Shown here one piece after another: positions 1 to 10,846 of a DNA stretch of 64,000 nucleotides. Position 1 is the stretch's first letter. The number at the start of each line of letters is the position of its first letter. Under the pieces are notes generated by a model that saw only the letters and a program-made list of their open reading frames with translations, did not search any database and was not told the origin of the DNA. This DNA is from Ipomoea triloba (lineage: Eukaryota > Streptophyta > Magnoliopsida > Solanales > Convolvulaceae), in the NCBI RefSeq assembly GCF_003576645.1, contig NC_044916.1, positions 13,136,135-13,200,134 on the forward strand. Reading direction: 5' to 3'. The translations under genes and the position numbers were made by a program.

Positions 1-435
1 TAAGCAAAAAATGGAGGAAGCAAAAGAGCAGATATTTTAAGGGTTCAGCACACACTGGAAATGGAGAAAAGAAGAGAAGAAGACCGAGAAAGAAGAAGAA
101 AGAGGCAAGAACAACAAACGGCCAAGGAGAAGAAAGATGAGCAATTCATGAAAAACTTCAAGTCAGGGTTCAAAGAAGACACAACATAATATCTTAATGG
201 AATCATAGTAAGTTTTCTTGCCAAAACTGACTTATCTCTTCACAGTGGCCTTACTCCTCTGGAATGCATCGATTGGTGGAGAGATGGGGTAATTGAAGGT
301 AACTTCATAGGTGAAGCCTTCATCAACTACATTCACCTTGACGTATCAGATGAATATCTCGAGCAGGTGAACTCCAAAGACCCCATCAAGACACGAGCAG
401 CAATAAACGAGAAGAGGAAAGTTAACAAGCAGTAA
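1..435 (+). pseudogene. Degraded coding remnant upstream of a copia-type 3' LTR
   Basis: A reading frame from ATG at 61 to TAA at 433-435 stays in one frame but has an internal TAA at 187-189. The first half is Glu/Arg/Lys-rich (many GAA/AGA codons); the second half is a more ordinary globular-looking stretch ending NEKRKVNKQ. I do not recognise the family. It lies directly before a polypurine tract and LTR, so by position it is the last ORF, or an extra ORF, of the copia element that extends off the left edge. It could also be an unrelated host fragment. Confidence 0.35.
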
Positions 436-698
436 GCTCTCGATGTCTACATGCATTCCAAACTTCATGTTGTTCTTTATCTTCTTTTAACTTTTCTGCT
501 CAGTTATGTAAACATTCCCTTAATCTCAATATATATATCTTTTGCTGGGGGTGTTGCGTGTGTTTGTTATTCATGTCTTAGCAGATTAGTTTTCATGTCA
601 AACTTACCGTATGCGCTGAAAATAAAATCAAAGTTTATTCTCTTACAAATCAGCCATATAAGTAAGTATAGTGTTGGCATCATCAAAAAGGGGGAAAT
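436..698 (+). other. 3' untranslated segment and polypurine tract of a copia-type element
   Basis: AT-rich DNA without a convincing gene. It ends in a purine run AAAAAGGGGGAAA (about 685-697) directly before TGTTAGGAAC. A purine run with five G's just ahead of TGTTAGG is the usual polypurine tract and LTR start of plant copia elements, including Sireviruses. The 88-codon ORF at 451-717 crosses the LTR boundary and is not credible as a gene. Confidence 0.5.
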
Positions 699-2414
699 TG
701 TTAGGAACATATTGTAATAGGTTTTGATGATACCAAATGTAATCTATAATCCTCTAAGTCTCGAAAGATAGGAATTAATATGTAAGTTCGACAAGTAAAC
801 TAAGAGCGAAAATACAACCGGGTAACTTGAGCTCAACTCGGAAAATATTTAAGCTTAAGGTAAACTTGTGTGAACATCTTAGAAGTCTCGTGTTGTAATC
901 TTATAGACAGATCGGAAGAAGGCACGGGACAACACTGGAGGAATAAGGGTCTGCGAGACATCAACTAAGTCTCGAGACATAAGTAGAGTTCGAGAGATAG
1001 ATCTCTCGATACATGGGATCGAGACATCAAGTGGTCGAGACATCAACATTGGTCTCGATGAACTGGTACTTCTCCAAGGGGCTGAATGGCAGTCAACATG
1101 CATGGATAAAATAATCTAAGTTTGGAGAAGAAGAATATCATGGAGATAAAATATTAAGGAGGTGCCGAAAGAATATTATGGGAACTACCGGAAGTGGACG
1201 CCACATCAGAATTCCACGACAAACGGATAGAAAGTGCACCAATCCAAGGTCGGTCTTATTCCCTAAAACGAGGATCAATGGGAATATAAAAAGAGTAACT
1301 TTTTTCAAAAGTAGCAAGTGGAGCATGGACTCAAGAAAGTGAATTATGGAATATTCACTACAAGACAAAAGGTTCAAGTTACAAGACCACCACTCCATGA
1401 AAAATGCTAAAAATATGCAAGTCCCATACTCAGCATGGGAGACAGATTTCAAACGGAATAATTTTCCCTCCAACGGAATTATTCCTCAACTCTCATATAA
1501 AAAGGACGTGAAGACACAAGTTAAAAGCGTGGTTCATTCGAAAATCTTAAGAGGTGTCTGATTCAAACGTTCAAAAGTGCAAGTGCTCAATTTGGAATAT
1601 CATCCTGATATTCAAAACAGCGAGAAAAACACATCTTAGTGTTTGAGAGAGTTACAAAGCTTAAACTGCTATACATCTAGAAGGTGACCGAAGCTGCTCT
1701 ACATCGAAGTTGATTCAACGATAGCTTTTGGTCAGATTGGAGCTTGTTACACTCAACTGTGACAACCAAAGGTTCTTGCTTTGGATTAAGCAAGAAGAGG
1801 CGGAGTAACCTGGCAGCTGTCTAGTGAAGATCCTGAGGCTTGAGGCGGGCTTGGTGATCAAAGCTCAAGTGCTCGAGAGGTGGAGTAACTGGAAGCGGGG
1901 AGAAAAACCTGAGGAGAGGCGGAGTAACCTGGGAGCTGTCTTGTGAAGATCCTGAGGCTTGAGGCGGGCTTGGTGATCAAAGCTCAAGTGCTCGATAGGT
2001 GGAGTAACAAGAAGCGGGGCGAAAAACCTGAGGCTTGAGGCGGGCTTCGTGATCAAAGCTCAAGCGCTCGATATTGTACTAAAAAGGGAAGTTTTAGTGC
2101 AATCCTTCCAGGGAGTTTCTGGAAGAAGAGTGGACGTAGGCGGGTTGGCCGAACCACTTAAAAATCTCTCTCGCATTTACTTTCTGCTTTTATCTCTCGC
2201 TATCTAACTCTCGAACTGCACTGCTTATAACCGCACCTCTCGAACTAACTCAAACTCGTGCTAACTAAAAGGGGATAACTTTTCCGCTGCGCATAAAACT
2301 TTGTCTTCATCTTGTGAGGTATCGGACCTAAACATCCTAAGTCCAATACACACGAGAAGTCGAAAAAGATTTGCAAAATCTTATACAAGTCTATTCACCC
2401 CCCCCCCCTCTACA
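699..2414 (+). mobile_element. 3' LTR of a copia-type retrotransposon (Sirevirus-like)
   Basis: The left edge TGTTAGGAAC follows a polypurine tract. The text just inside (TTTTGATGATACCAAAT) and the right end (TATTCACCCCC... then CTCTACA) are characteristic of plant copia LTRs of the Sirevirus type. The 5' part of the element is outside the window. Length is about 1.7 kb, with a tandem repeat inside (1798-2070). The right boundary is uncertain by about 20 bp because TTGCAAAATCTTATACAAG occurs on both sides of the C run. The sequence that follows matches the interior of the element-2 LTR, so this copia copy probably inserted into that LTR. Confidence 0.6.
1798..2080 (+). repeat. 119-bp tandem repeat inside the copia LTR, about 2.4 copies
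   Basis: The phrase AGGCGGAGTAACCTGG starts at 1798 and again at 1917 (period 119), followed by a partial third copy from about 2034. Units share a GC-rich core (CTTGAGGCGGGCTT) and differ by a few bases, so they are genuine diverged copies rather than an exact assembly echo. Confidence 0.8.
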
Positions 2415-2599
2415 CTTGCAAAATCTTATACAAGTCTAAAAATACATTTGGATAAGAATGATTGTTTGAGTCATCACATGAATATATTAATCAATAAGAA
2501 TGATTGTTTGAGTCATCACATGAATATATTAATCAAACCCAAGGAAGAAAGAATGTTTTGAAAACCTTAGTTTCTGGATAACGTTATTGAGATGATAAC

Positions 2600-3285
2600 T
2601 TCTTCGGAGGCTTGTGAGCCGGGGCCCGGAAGTTATTGAAATGTTGACTTTACGGGAGGCCTGCGGGAGCCGTGGCCTGAAAGTTATTGAGATGTTTGAC
2701 TTATTGGGAGGCTTGTGAGCCGGGGCCCGGAAGTTATTGAAATGTTGACTTTACGGGAGGCCTGCGGGAGCCGTGGCCCAAAAGTTGTTGAGATGTTTGA
2801 CTTCTTGGGAGGCTTGTGAGCCGGGGCCCGGAAGTTATTGAAATGTTGACTTTACGGGAGGCCTGCGGGAGCCATGGCCCAAAAGTTATTGAGATGTTTG
2901 ACTTCTTGGGAGGCTTGTGAGCCGGGGCCCGGAAGTTATTGAAATGTTGACTTTACGGGAGGCCTGCGGGAGCCGTGGCCCGAAAGTTACTGAGATGTTT
3001 GACTTCTTGGGAGGCTTGCGAGCCGGGGCCCAGAAGTTATTGAAATGTTGACTTTACGAGAGGCCTACGGGAGCCGTGGCCCGAAAGTTATCGAGATGTT
3101 TGACTTCTTGGGAGGCTTGTGAGCCGGGGCCCGGAAGTTAGTGAAATGTTTGACTTTGCGGGAGGCTTGTGAGCCGGGGCCCCAAAGTTATTGAGATGTT
3201 TGACTTTGCGGGAGGCTTGTGAGCCGGGGCCCTGAAGTTATTGGGATGTTTGACCTGCGGGAGGCATGAGTGCCGCGGCCCGAGG
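2600..3285 (+). repeat. Minisatellite with 50-bp monomers and 101-bp dimer periodicity
   Basis: GGCTTGTGAGCCGGGGCCC-like starts fall at about 2609, 2710, 2811, 2912, 3013 and 3114 (period 101), then 3164 and 3214 (period 50). Each 101-bp unit has an A half (GGCTTGTGAGCCGGGGCC) and a B half (GGCCTGCGGGAGCCGTGGCC), each followed by AAGTTATTGA(A/G)ATG and TTGAC. This is a higher-order dimer array inside an LTR. The 3' LTR copy of this element shows only about one unit next to an N. Confidence 0.9.
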
Positions 3286-3595
3286 TTCTTGAAAACATTC
3301 TAAGATNAGAAACTAAGTAATTTTACTAACTATGTAAAATCTAGTTACTCCGTAACTAGATTGAAGAATGCAATGTCGCGAATTTTTGATCAGTAAAGTG
3401 TGTGTTGTTGAACCCTCTATTTTGAATCAAATGATGGAATTCTTGGAGATGAAAGTATTATATGCTGATGTCACTCATATACTAGACTATACTGTCTTTT
3501 GTTGTCAATCTGATTGCAGGTAGATCGCAACTGTAGGGTAAAGTTTACCTTTTTCTGAGTATTATGTTGTTTTTGAAACCTTTGTTTGCTTTCGA

Positions 3596-4009
3596 GTGAC
3601 AATGGATTTTCCTTACTTAGCCGTCGTGCTAACTACACTTCATTGTGTCCTTTATCAGATGGAATTTAGTGTGGGCTCATACAGCCCAGCGGACTCTGAT
3701 CCATCGGAGTTCGAGTTCCCGGTCCTAGATTACGAAGATTACGCCCAGTACATACTTGATGGTGACCCGTACGCACCCGGCTATGCACCAGATCCTCCTG
3801 TGCTGACTTGTACTCCCGATCCTATTCCCACTGCTGTCTCACCAGCGGAACCGGTTTGGTCTCCGGCTCCTGTCAAACCGTTGTGTCCTTTTGACGTCAT
3901 CCAGGCTAGTTATGGGTTTTATCCCATAGAGGTCCTACCCGATAGCGATCCTCTCGAGTTCGTTGTCCACTATTCTTACCCGTGGGATCCGAGTCCCCCA
4001 GACTATCAC
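3596..4009 (+). pseudogene. ORF inside element-2 LTR, 5' copy, interrupted by element 1
   Basis: The 5' LTR version of the 177-codon ORF seen whole at 22467-23000. It reads 138 codons and is then cut by insertion of element 1 after ...SPPDYH; the remaining codons continue at 13171-13337. The product is rich in Pro, Asp and Tyr (for example DYEDYAQYILDGDPYAPGY), with a short hydrophobic N terminus. No known domain is recognised. By my reading it differs from the 3' LTR copy at about nine positions, about seven of which change an amino acid. Confidence 0.45.
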
Positions 4010-6602
4010 TGTAACACCCCGTGATTTCGTTCAAGCCTTTCGTTCGTTAATTAATTCCTTGGGCAATTTAATTATTCTAATTGGGCTAATTCTTTCAATT
4101 TAATATATATGTACACTTGTATATATACATTCATGAGCCTAATTCAATTATTCTAATCAAGAGCCCAATTAATTGAATTATTCTTGTAAGGGATTTTTAT
4201 TCAATTTGGATCCTTACAATAGTTGTAATTAAATATTCCTACAAGCCCAACTTATTGATCTTATATTATATAATGTTCCTAAGACATTTCTATGGGCTTC
4301 CTTGATTCTAATTCCTATATTAATTATAAGGGGTGAATTCATTAGCCCAATTTGCTAGTCTTGTATATATATAATTAATTCTTGTAGCCATCATATTATA
4401 TACTTAAGCCCAACTCATATTAAAGTCTTACACCCTAAATATTGTATGTATTCTTAGTATATAATTTGGAAGATCAAAACCCCTAAAAGCTTTCACTCCT
4501 CTTCCTCCCTCTCTATCACTTACACGCCATTTTCCATTCCTCTTGCACCAAAATTGATCTCCATTTCCCTACAAGTTTTCAAGTAAAGATTGCTCTTTTA
4601 TGCTTGCTTAGGAGTAGGTAAGTTCATCTAGCTAAGAATCCATCTTGTATTTTGTGTTTTTGATAGTCTTTTAGCATATTCCTATAATGTTCTTTTGGGG
4701 TTCTTTGGGTAAAAGATGATCAAGGTGAAGGTGGGGCTTTGTGATCTTGCTTAGGGCTTGTTGGAGTTGGAGAAAGCTATTCAAGGTAACCACTATGTCC
4801 ATCAAAACTATTTTTATTCACTCCTATTCTATATGATGTTCTTGGTGTTGGAAATCCTGAAAATTCTTTGTGATTAGCCTATTTTGTTGGATCTATTTGT
4901 TGGATTTCATCTTGATCTTTTGATTAGTGTTGTATGATCATTGATGGTTTGGATTTCCATGTCTTTGGCCTCTAAATTGGATGAAATGTTGGTGTATTGG
5001 GTCTGATTTTGCTCTCTGGAAATACCTCTTTCGTGTCTGCTGTTGATGTTCTGGAACTGGGGTTGGAGTTGACCTTGCGGAGGTCCTCGGCGGCACAATG
5101 TAACCCGCCGGGGAGTTCCGCAAGGCCAAGGCGGTTGGGTTGAACGGAGAGTGGTGTTCCGTTGAGGCAGTCCGCCTCCTTCCTGCGGAGGAGTGCGGCG
5201 GAAGACGGTGTTCCGTCAGTGTGTTCCGCAAGTTCTCTGGGAATCTGCTCCCAGAGGCTGCTTTGTGATGTTGTTGTCTGTTGTTTCTCCTTTGCTTCTG
5301 ATTATTGTTGGATTGTTTTGTGGAGTATTTTACCATGTCTTTGGAGTATTTATCCATGCTTTTTGTTGGGTATTTACTACCTTGTCTTGGAGATTTATTC
5401 ATGTCTTTAGTTTCCCTTTTTGTACTCTTGGTCTATTGATTCTTGATATTCATTTACCTGGGAGTTTGTTTGTGTTCATAGATGAGATGAACACTTTGTT
5501 TGGTTGTTTTGGGATGATGTTGGAGTATGAGTATGTGATGTTGGTTGTCGGTATCATTGGAGTTTGTTGGGTGAACTAGTTGTGCTACTATTGTTGGTAT
5601 TCGGGTTCATTACCCCTGTGATTGGGTTCATTACCCCCGTGATTGGGTCGATGACCCCTGTGATTGGACTACGGTCCCTGTGATTGGACTACGGTCCCTG
5701 TGATTGGGTTCATTACCCCGTGATTGGGTTCATTACCCCCGTGATTGGGTCGATTCACCCCTGTGATTGGACTTCGGTCCCTGTGATTGGGTTTTTACCC
5801 CTGTATACTTGGCTCCTGATTTGGGGTTGGGTTCGGTGTGAGGATTGGTGTGAGGTTTGGTAGTTGGTGTTGGGATTTTCTTTCGGTTCTTTAGTTGTGA
5901 GTCCTTGTTTACTCAGTTGATATCTTGTTGTTCTCGATTATGATTGATTGTTCCTTATACTCGTGTTCAGTTGGTATCTTGGTTATGACTCGTTGTTGTC
6001 TTATGCTTTCATCGTTGTGCTTTGGCTTTATTCGAATGAGTTTTGGTTATGCTTCGTTCAGCTTATTATTGTTGAGTATCCGTTTTGAACTATCGAACAG
6101 TCTGTTGGTGTTTATATTCTATATGGGTGTGTAAACCTATTTACAAGCTTATGTATATCTATATCTCCTTGCGGGTGTGAATGGTGGTTGTTTAGCATTC
6201 TTTTGCTAATGGTTCTTTGCGTGTTTTCCAGGTTTGGAGTAGTCTATGCGAGAGCGCGCTAGAGTTTCTCTATCTGAGGATGCGTAGACTTAGTTATGAT
6301 GTTAGACTTTGAGTTGTTGGGCCTGTGTGCCTTGAGATATTATTATGATATACTCTTGATTAGTCTTTTGGGTATTTTTGGATAATTATGGATTATGTTT
6401 GAGGATTTATTCTGGATTATTTATATGACAGCTTAGTTTATCTTTATGTTTAGCCTGTGCATCTAGGCTGTGCTTATACCTAGATGTGGCATGACGCCCT
6501 TAAGTTTTAAATTCGCTTCCGCTACGTTTGGTTTTGGTTGAGATAGGCAGCTGTTGTGCTAAGTTTTATCTATCTCAGCCTGTGTGAGGTTGGGGTGTCA
6601 CA
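4010..6602 (+). mobile_element. Element 1, 5' LTR
   Basis: About 2593 bp, from TGTAACACCCC to TGTCACA. The first 700 bp is AT-rich and ends in a C/T-rich run near 4490-4570. A GC-rich block at 5060-5270 has repeated GGTGTTCCGT and GTTCCGCAAG words, followed by a minisatellite (5600-5805) and a T-rich tract. No gene is credible. The 69-codon hydrophobic ORF at 5925 also occurs in the other LTR (12494) simply because the LTRs are near-identical. Confidence 0.9.
5600..5805 (+). repeat. GTGATTGG minisatellite in element 1 LTR
   Basis: About ten degenerate units of roughly 17-23 bp built on CC(C)TGTGATTGGRYT, with alternating spacers (TTCATTACCCC, ACTACGGTC, CGATGACCC). The same array resumes at 12242 in the 3' LTR directly after the N gap, which suggests that the array is why that LTR failed to assemble. 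Confidence 0.85.
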
Positions 6603-6604
6603 GT

Positions 6605-6616
6605 TGGTATCAGAGC
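6605..6616 (+). other. Primer binding site (initiator tRNA-Met), element 1
   Basis: TGGTATCAGAGC, three bases after the LTR end. This is the standard complement of the 3' end of plant initiator tRNA-Met and is used by chromodomain gypsy elements. The untranslated leader continues to about 6883. Its sequence also recurs, diverged, on the minus strand near 63100-63270 in element 4. Confidence 0.9.
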
Positions 6617-6883
6617 CTGTGTTGAGGTCTAAGTAGGAATCCTAGGGTTATGATCTGAGACTCTAGGACTTGATCAGTAGAAGTTAAGATGTTTAAGAGT
6701 TCTAAGATGTGTGAATTTTAGGCTGCGCGGTGAGGACTCGTTTACTTGCTTTTGTTTATGCTTTGCCGGTTGTTTGTTGTTTGCTTGCTGTGAGCTCGTT
6801 CTCACTTGCTTTCTTGCATGTTTGGTTTAGACCGACCGCAGTGTTCTCTTCGCCTTCTGTTAGTATTCTCCCTCTTCTGCATC

Positions 6884-9800
6884 ATGCTACCGTCAAGGAA
6901 GCGGGAGGAAGCCCCAGGCGCGGGAGGAGGAATGCTGGATCGCCTCAAGAAGCTGAAGGCGGCCGACGCTGGAACGGCAAGGACTTCAGGAGGCAGCAGC
7001 TCGTGTAGCAGGGGAGCGACTCTCCTTGGCTTCGAGAGAGCAAGTGGAAAGGAAGGAGTCCCATCTACGACAGGGGAGCTTCTCATCATGAACAAGTCCC
7101 AGGCCGAGAGCTACGACGTGGTCACCGGCATCTTCCCAGTGCTCTCCGTCCCCACCTTGGTGTTGTTCGACTCTGGAGCCTCTAATTCTTTCATATCCTC
7201 GAAGTTGGTCCGTGAGCTGGGCATTGTGCCTAGCGCAGCGACGAGGATTGCAGTCAAGGTGGCGTCGGGCGAAGTTAAGGCATGTGAGCACATCTTCGAG
7301 GGCGTGCCTATCAAGATTAAGGAAGTGACCTTTCCCAGTGATCTCATTCAGTTCGATCTGGATGACTTCGGAGTGGTGTTGGGTATGGACTGGCTGGGAC
7401 AGTATAAGGCTCAGATTCTGTGCAGCGAGCAGAAGGTGGTTTTGAAGGGCCCTGGGGGCAAACGGGTATCGTATAGAGGGGTAACTAAGGAGCCCGAGGT
7501 CAAGCTGGTCTCGATGATCAAGATCAAGAAATATGTCGCCAAGGGGCATGAAGCTTTCTTATGTGCAGTTGAGGACCTCAGTGCTCCGAAAGATGAAGTG
7601 CAGCAAATACCCGTAGTACGTGAGTTCCCCGATGTCTTTCCCGAGGAGATTCCTGGATTACCGCCTCCCCGAGAGGTAGAGTTCACCATTGATTTGATGC
7701 CGGGGACAGCCCCAATATCGAAAGCCCCATACCGTATGGCTCCGAAGGAAATGCAGGAGTTGAAAGAGCAGCTGCAAGATTTGTTAAACAAAGGGTATAT
7801 TCGACCGAGTGTTTCGCCGTGGGGAGCTCCGGTGCTTTTTGTGAGGAAGAAAGATGGTAGCATGCGTCTCTGCATCGATTACCGAGAGCTGAACCGGGTG
7901 ACAGTTAAGAACAAGTATCCCCTGCCGAGAATTGATGACTTTTTTGATCAGTTGAAGGGAGCCGGCATCTTCTCGAAGGTTGATTTGCGATCCGGGTATC
8001 ATCAGCTTAGAGTGGCGGAGGCGGATGTTCCGAAGACGGCGTTCCGGACCCGTTATGGCCACTATGAGTTCACAGTAATGCCGTTCGGGTTAACGAATGC
8101 TCCAGCCGCTTTCATGGATTTGATGAACCGGGTATTTCAGCCGTATCTAGATGAGTTCGTGGTTGTGTTCATCGACGACATCCTGGTCTACTCTCCTGAT
8201 CCGGCCGAGCATGAAAAACATCTCCGAACCGTGTTACACATTCTAAGGGAGAAACAGTTGTATGCCAAACTATCCAAGTGTGAATTCTGGAAGACCAGCG
8301 TGGCTTTCTTGGGTCACGTGATAGCCAAAGAGGGAGTTTCGGTGGATCCTACTAAGATCCGAGCAGTGATAGAGTGGCCGGCACCAACAACTCCGTCTGA
8401 AGTCCGAAGCTTTTTGGGTTTGGCAGGCTATTACAGGAGGTTTGTTCCGGATTTCTCTAAGATAGCCCGACCGATCACGCAGCTCATGAAGAAGACTACA
8501 CCCTTCAGATGGGACAGTGAGTGTGCCGCAGCGTTTCAAGAGTTGAAAGAAAGGTTGACATCGGCTCCTGTTTTGACTTTACCATCCGGGACTGAGGGGT
8601 TTGAAGTATACAGTGACGCGTCGAAGAAAGGGTTGGGTTGTGTACTGATGCAGCAGGGCCGAGTGGTGGCGTACGCATCTCGACAGCTCAAGAGTCATGA
8701 AGAGAACTACCCCACGCACGATTTGGAGTTAGCTGCTGTTGTTTTCGCACTCAAGATTTGGAGGCATTACTTGTATGGGGTGCAGTGTAAGATTTACACC
8801 GATCACAAGAGTTTAAAGTATATCTTCACACAAAAGGAGTTGAATATGCGACAAAGACGTTGGTTAGAGCTCATTAAAGACTACGACTTGATTATTCAGT
8901 ATCATGAGGGAAAAGCAAATGTAGTGGCCGTGATTATTCAGTATCATGAGGGAAAAGCAAATGTAGTGGCCGACGCACTGAGCAGAAATGAGGGAAAAGC
9001 AAATGTAGTGGCCGACGCACTGAGCAGAAAAACGAGCCATTCACTCAATGCCACGTGGGTACTAGCAGACGATCTGTGTAAGGAATTTCAAAAGTTGAAT
9101 ATTGCTGTGGTGGAGGAAGGGCAAGTAGAGGAAGAAGTTCGACTCTTTAGCATGCAGATCTTACCAGCTTTGCTCGACGAGATCCGAAGGGGCCAGACGG
9201 GCGATGCCCGGTTGAACAGAGTGAGGGCCAAGATGGTTAATGGCAAGAAGGGACCCTTCGAGCTCTACCCCGACGGCAGTATTCGATATTTAGGGCGGTG
9301 GTGCGTGCCACTTTCGTGTAAAGACTTGAAGCGACAGATATTGGAAGAAAGCCACTACACTCCGTATTCAGTACATCCTGGTGGCGACAAGTTGTATAAA
9401 GACATGAAGAAACTGTTCTGGTGGCCGAACATGAAAAAGGAAATAGCTGACTTCGTGAGCCGCTGTTTGAACTGTCAGAAAGTCAAGGCAGAAAGGTGCA
9501 AGACTAAAGGAATGTTACTACCCCTGGAAGTGCCCGAAGGAAAGTGGGAATCTATATCTATGGACTTCGTAGGAGGGTTGCCTTTGACCAGATCCGGGAA
9601 AGACAAGATTTGGGTGATAGTGGATCGCCTCACCAAGACAGCCCATTTCATCGCCATGAAGGAGACGTGGACTATGGATCAGTTGGCTAGGTCTTACATA
9701 CACCAGGTGGTGAAGTACCACGGGGTGCCTCGCGACATCGTGTCTGACCGCGACTCGAGGTTCTTATCACAGTTTTGGAAGTCACTACAGGCAGCTTTGG

Positions 9801-10633
9801 GCACGAGATTAAAGATGAGTACAGCTTTTCATCCTGCCACTGACGGACAGACTGAGCGTACCATACAGACTTTGGAGGATATGCTGAGGGCTTGCATGCT
9901 TGATTTGCAAGGGTCGTGGGAAGAGCATCTCGATTTGATTGAATTCTCCTACAACAACAGTTATCACTCCAGTATTCAGATGGCCCCGTATGAGGCGCTC
10001 TATGGGCAAAAGTGCAGAAGTCCGTTGTGTTGGGAAGACTTGGTGGATCCAGTAACCTTGGGACCCCAATATCTGCAAGAAGCCACCGAGAAAGTCAAGC
10101 TGATTCAAAGTAGAATGAAAGCCGCTCAAAACCGCCAGAAATCCTATGCTGATCTGGGAAGGAAATTCGTGGAATTCCAGGCAGGCGAAAAGGTGTGGTT
10201 GAAGATTTCCCCAACTCGTGGAGTAATGAGATTTGGGAAGAAAGGGAAGTTGAGCCCCCGCTTCATCGGACCTTATGAGATCTTGGAGAGGATTGGACAG
10301 GTGGCGTATCGTTTAGCCTTGCCAGCAGAGTTAGATCGAGTGCACAACGTGTTTCATGTCTCCCAGTTGAAGAAGTACGTGCACGACGCCTCGCATGTGT
10401 TAGCTCCCGACACGTTAGAGTTGGACGAGGCGCTGTCTTATGAAGAGAAGCCCGTGAGGATCTTGGACTCCAAGACGCGCGAGACCCGGCGCAAGGCAAT
10501 CAAGCTAGTGAAGGTGCTTTGGTCCAACCATGGAGTCGAGGAGGCAACTTGGGAGATGGAGGACGATATGAGGCGGCGCTACCCGGCTTTGTTTGCTCTA
10601 GGTAAGTTGTTTAGTTATGTTCTTGCATGCTAG
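6884..10633 (+). CDS. Element 1 polyprotein: protease, reverse transcriptase, RNase H, integrase, chromodomain
   Basis: Open frame of 1250 codons from ATG 6884. An in-frame ATG at 6806 is possible, but the 26 codons before 6884 read like leader. About 80 residues of probable gag N terminus lead directly into the protease, so the gag core and zinc knuckle are missing. Order, numbered from 6884: aspartic protease with LFDSGAS near residue 95; reverse transcriptase with LCIDYREL near 327 and FIDDIL near 429; RNase H with YSDAS near 577; integrase with an HHCC zinc finger from about 824 and catalytic residues in MDF (about 893), SDRD (about 955) and GQTER (about 991); chromodomain in the last 70 residues (ending [10 protein letters not shown]). 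No stops or shifts. A block between RNase H and integrase is repeated at a 42-bp offset (8890-9031), adding 28 codons in frame. Expressed from the LTR if at all. Confidence 0.92.
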   Translation: MLPSRKREEAPGAGGGMLDRLKKLKAADAGTARTSGGSSSCSRGATLLGFERASGKEGVPSTTGELLIMNKSQAESYDVVTGIFPVLSVPTLVLFDSGASNSFISSKLVRELGIVPSAATRIAVKVASGEVKACEHIFEGVPIKIKEVTFPSDLIQFDLDDFGVVLGMDWLGQYKAQILCSEQKVVLKGPGGKRVSYRGVTKEPEVKLVSMIKIKKYVAKGHEAFLCAVEDLSAPKDEVQQIPVVREFPDVFPEEIPGLPPPREVEFTIDLMPGTAPISKAPYRMAPKEMQELKEQLQDLLNKGYIRPSVSPWGAPVLFVRKKDGSMRLCIDYRELNRVTVKNKYPLPRIDDFFDQLKGAGIFSKVDLRSGYHQLRVAEADVPKTAFRTRYGHYEFTVMPFGLTNAPAAFMDLMNRVFQPYLDEFVVVFIDDILVYSPDPAEHEKHLRTVLHILREKQLYAKLSKCEFWKTSVAFLGHVIAKEGVSVDPTKIRAVIEWPAPTTPSEVRSFLGLAGYYRRFVPDFSKIARPITQLMKKTTPFRWDSECAAAFQELKERLTSAPVLTLPSGTEGFEVYSDASKKGLGCVLMQQGRVVAYASRQLKSHEENYPTHDLELAAVVFALKIWRHYLYGVQCKIYTDHKSLKYIFTQKELNMRQRRWLELIKDYDLIIQYHEGKANVVAVIIQYHEGKANVVADALSRNEGKANVVADALSRKTSHSLNATWVLADDLCKEFQKLNIAVVEEGQVEEEVRLFSMQILPALLDEIRRGQTGDARLNRVRAKMVNGKKGPFELYPDGSIRYLGRWCVPLSCKDLKRQILEESHYTPYSVHPGGDKLYKDMKKLFWWPNMKKEIADFVSRCLNCQKVKAERCKTKGMLLPLEVPEGKWESISMDFVGGLPLTRSGKDKIWVIVDRLTKTAHFIAMKETWTMDQLARSYIHQVVKYHGVPRDIVSDRDSRFLSQFWKSLQAALGTRLKMSTAFHPATDGQTERTIQTLEDMLRACMLDLQGSWEEHLDLIEFSYNNSYHSSIQMAPYEALYGQKCRSPLCWEDLVDPVTLGPQYLQEATEKVKLIQSRMKAAQNRQKSYADLGRKFVEFQAGEKVWLKISPTRGVMRFGKKGKLSPRFIGPYEILERIGQVAYRLALPAELDRVHNVFHVSQLKKYVHDASHVLAPDTLELDEALSYEEKPVRILDSKTRETRRKAIKLVKVLWSNHGVEEATWEMEDDMRRRYPALFALGKLFSYVLAC
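8890..9031 (+). repeat. Two overlapping 42-bp direct duplications inside pol
   Basis: A 42-bp block at 8890 recurs at 8932, and a second 42-bp block at 8948 recurs at 8990. The protein shows the RNase H terminal motif [14 protein letters not shown] about three times, where element 2 has it once. Frame is kept because 42 is divisible by three. The same 42-bp offset occurs elsewhere in the window, so this may be an assembly artefact rather than a real change. Confidence 0.85.
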
Positions 10634-10846
10634 TTTGGGTTGGGTAAGTTATGAGTTTAGATTGTTAGAAGTGTTAGTATGTTCTTGAGTTTAGTTGCAT
10701 GTTAGTGTGTTTGCGAGTTTAGGAGTTGTTGAGCAATCGTTCTTTTCGAATCTTCCGTTGAATCTTCGTTTCCTTTGAATCGTGTCGTTTCAAGTTCCCG
10801 TTAGCTTTGAGCTTCGGGGACGAAGCTCCTTTTAAGGGGGGTAGAG
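10634..10846 (+). other. Element 1, 3' untranslated region and polypurine tract
   Basis: T/G-rich non-coding DNA, then a short hairpin-like phrase GAGCTTCGGGGACGAAGCTC (10810-10829) and the purine tract AAGGGGGGTAGAG directly before the 3' LTR. The hairpin plus tract recurs exactly in element 4 (about 59975-60008, 60580-60613, and reversed at 60829-60865), which ties the two families together. Confidence 0.85.

Larger units (their letters stand above)
2415..4009 (+). mobile_element. Element 2, 5' LTR, first piece
   Basis: From about 3300 onward it matches the 3' LTR at 22150-22880 nearly base for base. The stretch around 2530-2590 resembles the reverse complement of the solo LTR near 18990-19050, which shows that this too is LTR. 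It carries the minisatellite (2600-3285), a single N at 3307 where the 3' LTR has about 15 extra bases, and most of the LTR ORF. It stops abruptly at GACTATCAC, where element 1 inserted, and resumes at 13171. Confidence 0.75.

Noticed and set aside
4907..5402. 154-codon and 63-codon minus-strand ORFs and 82/128-codon plus ORFs in the LTR GC block
   Set aside because: Low-complexity frames through a GC-rich repeat in the element 1 LTR. No start context or domain, and overlapping on both strands.
6986..10499. Several minus-strand ORFs of 60-187 codons opposite pol
   Set aside because: Shadows of the real coding strand; codon bias alone keeps them open.
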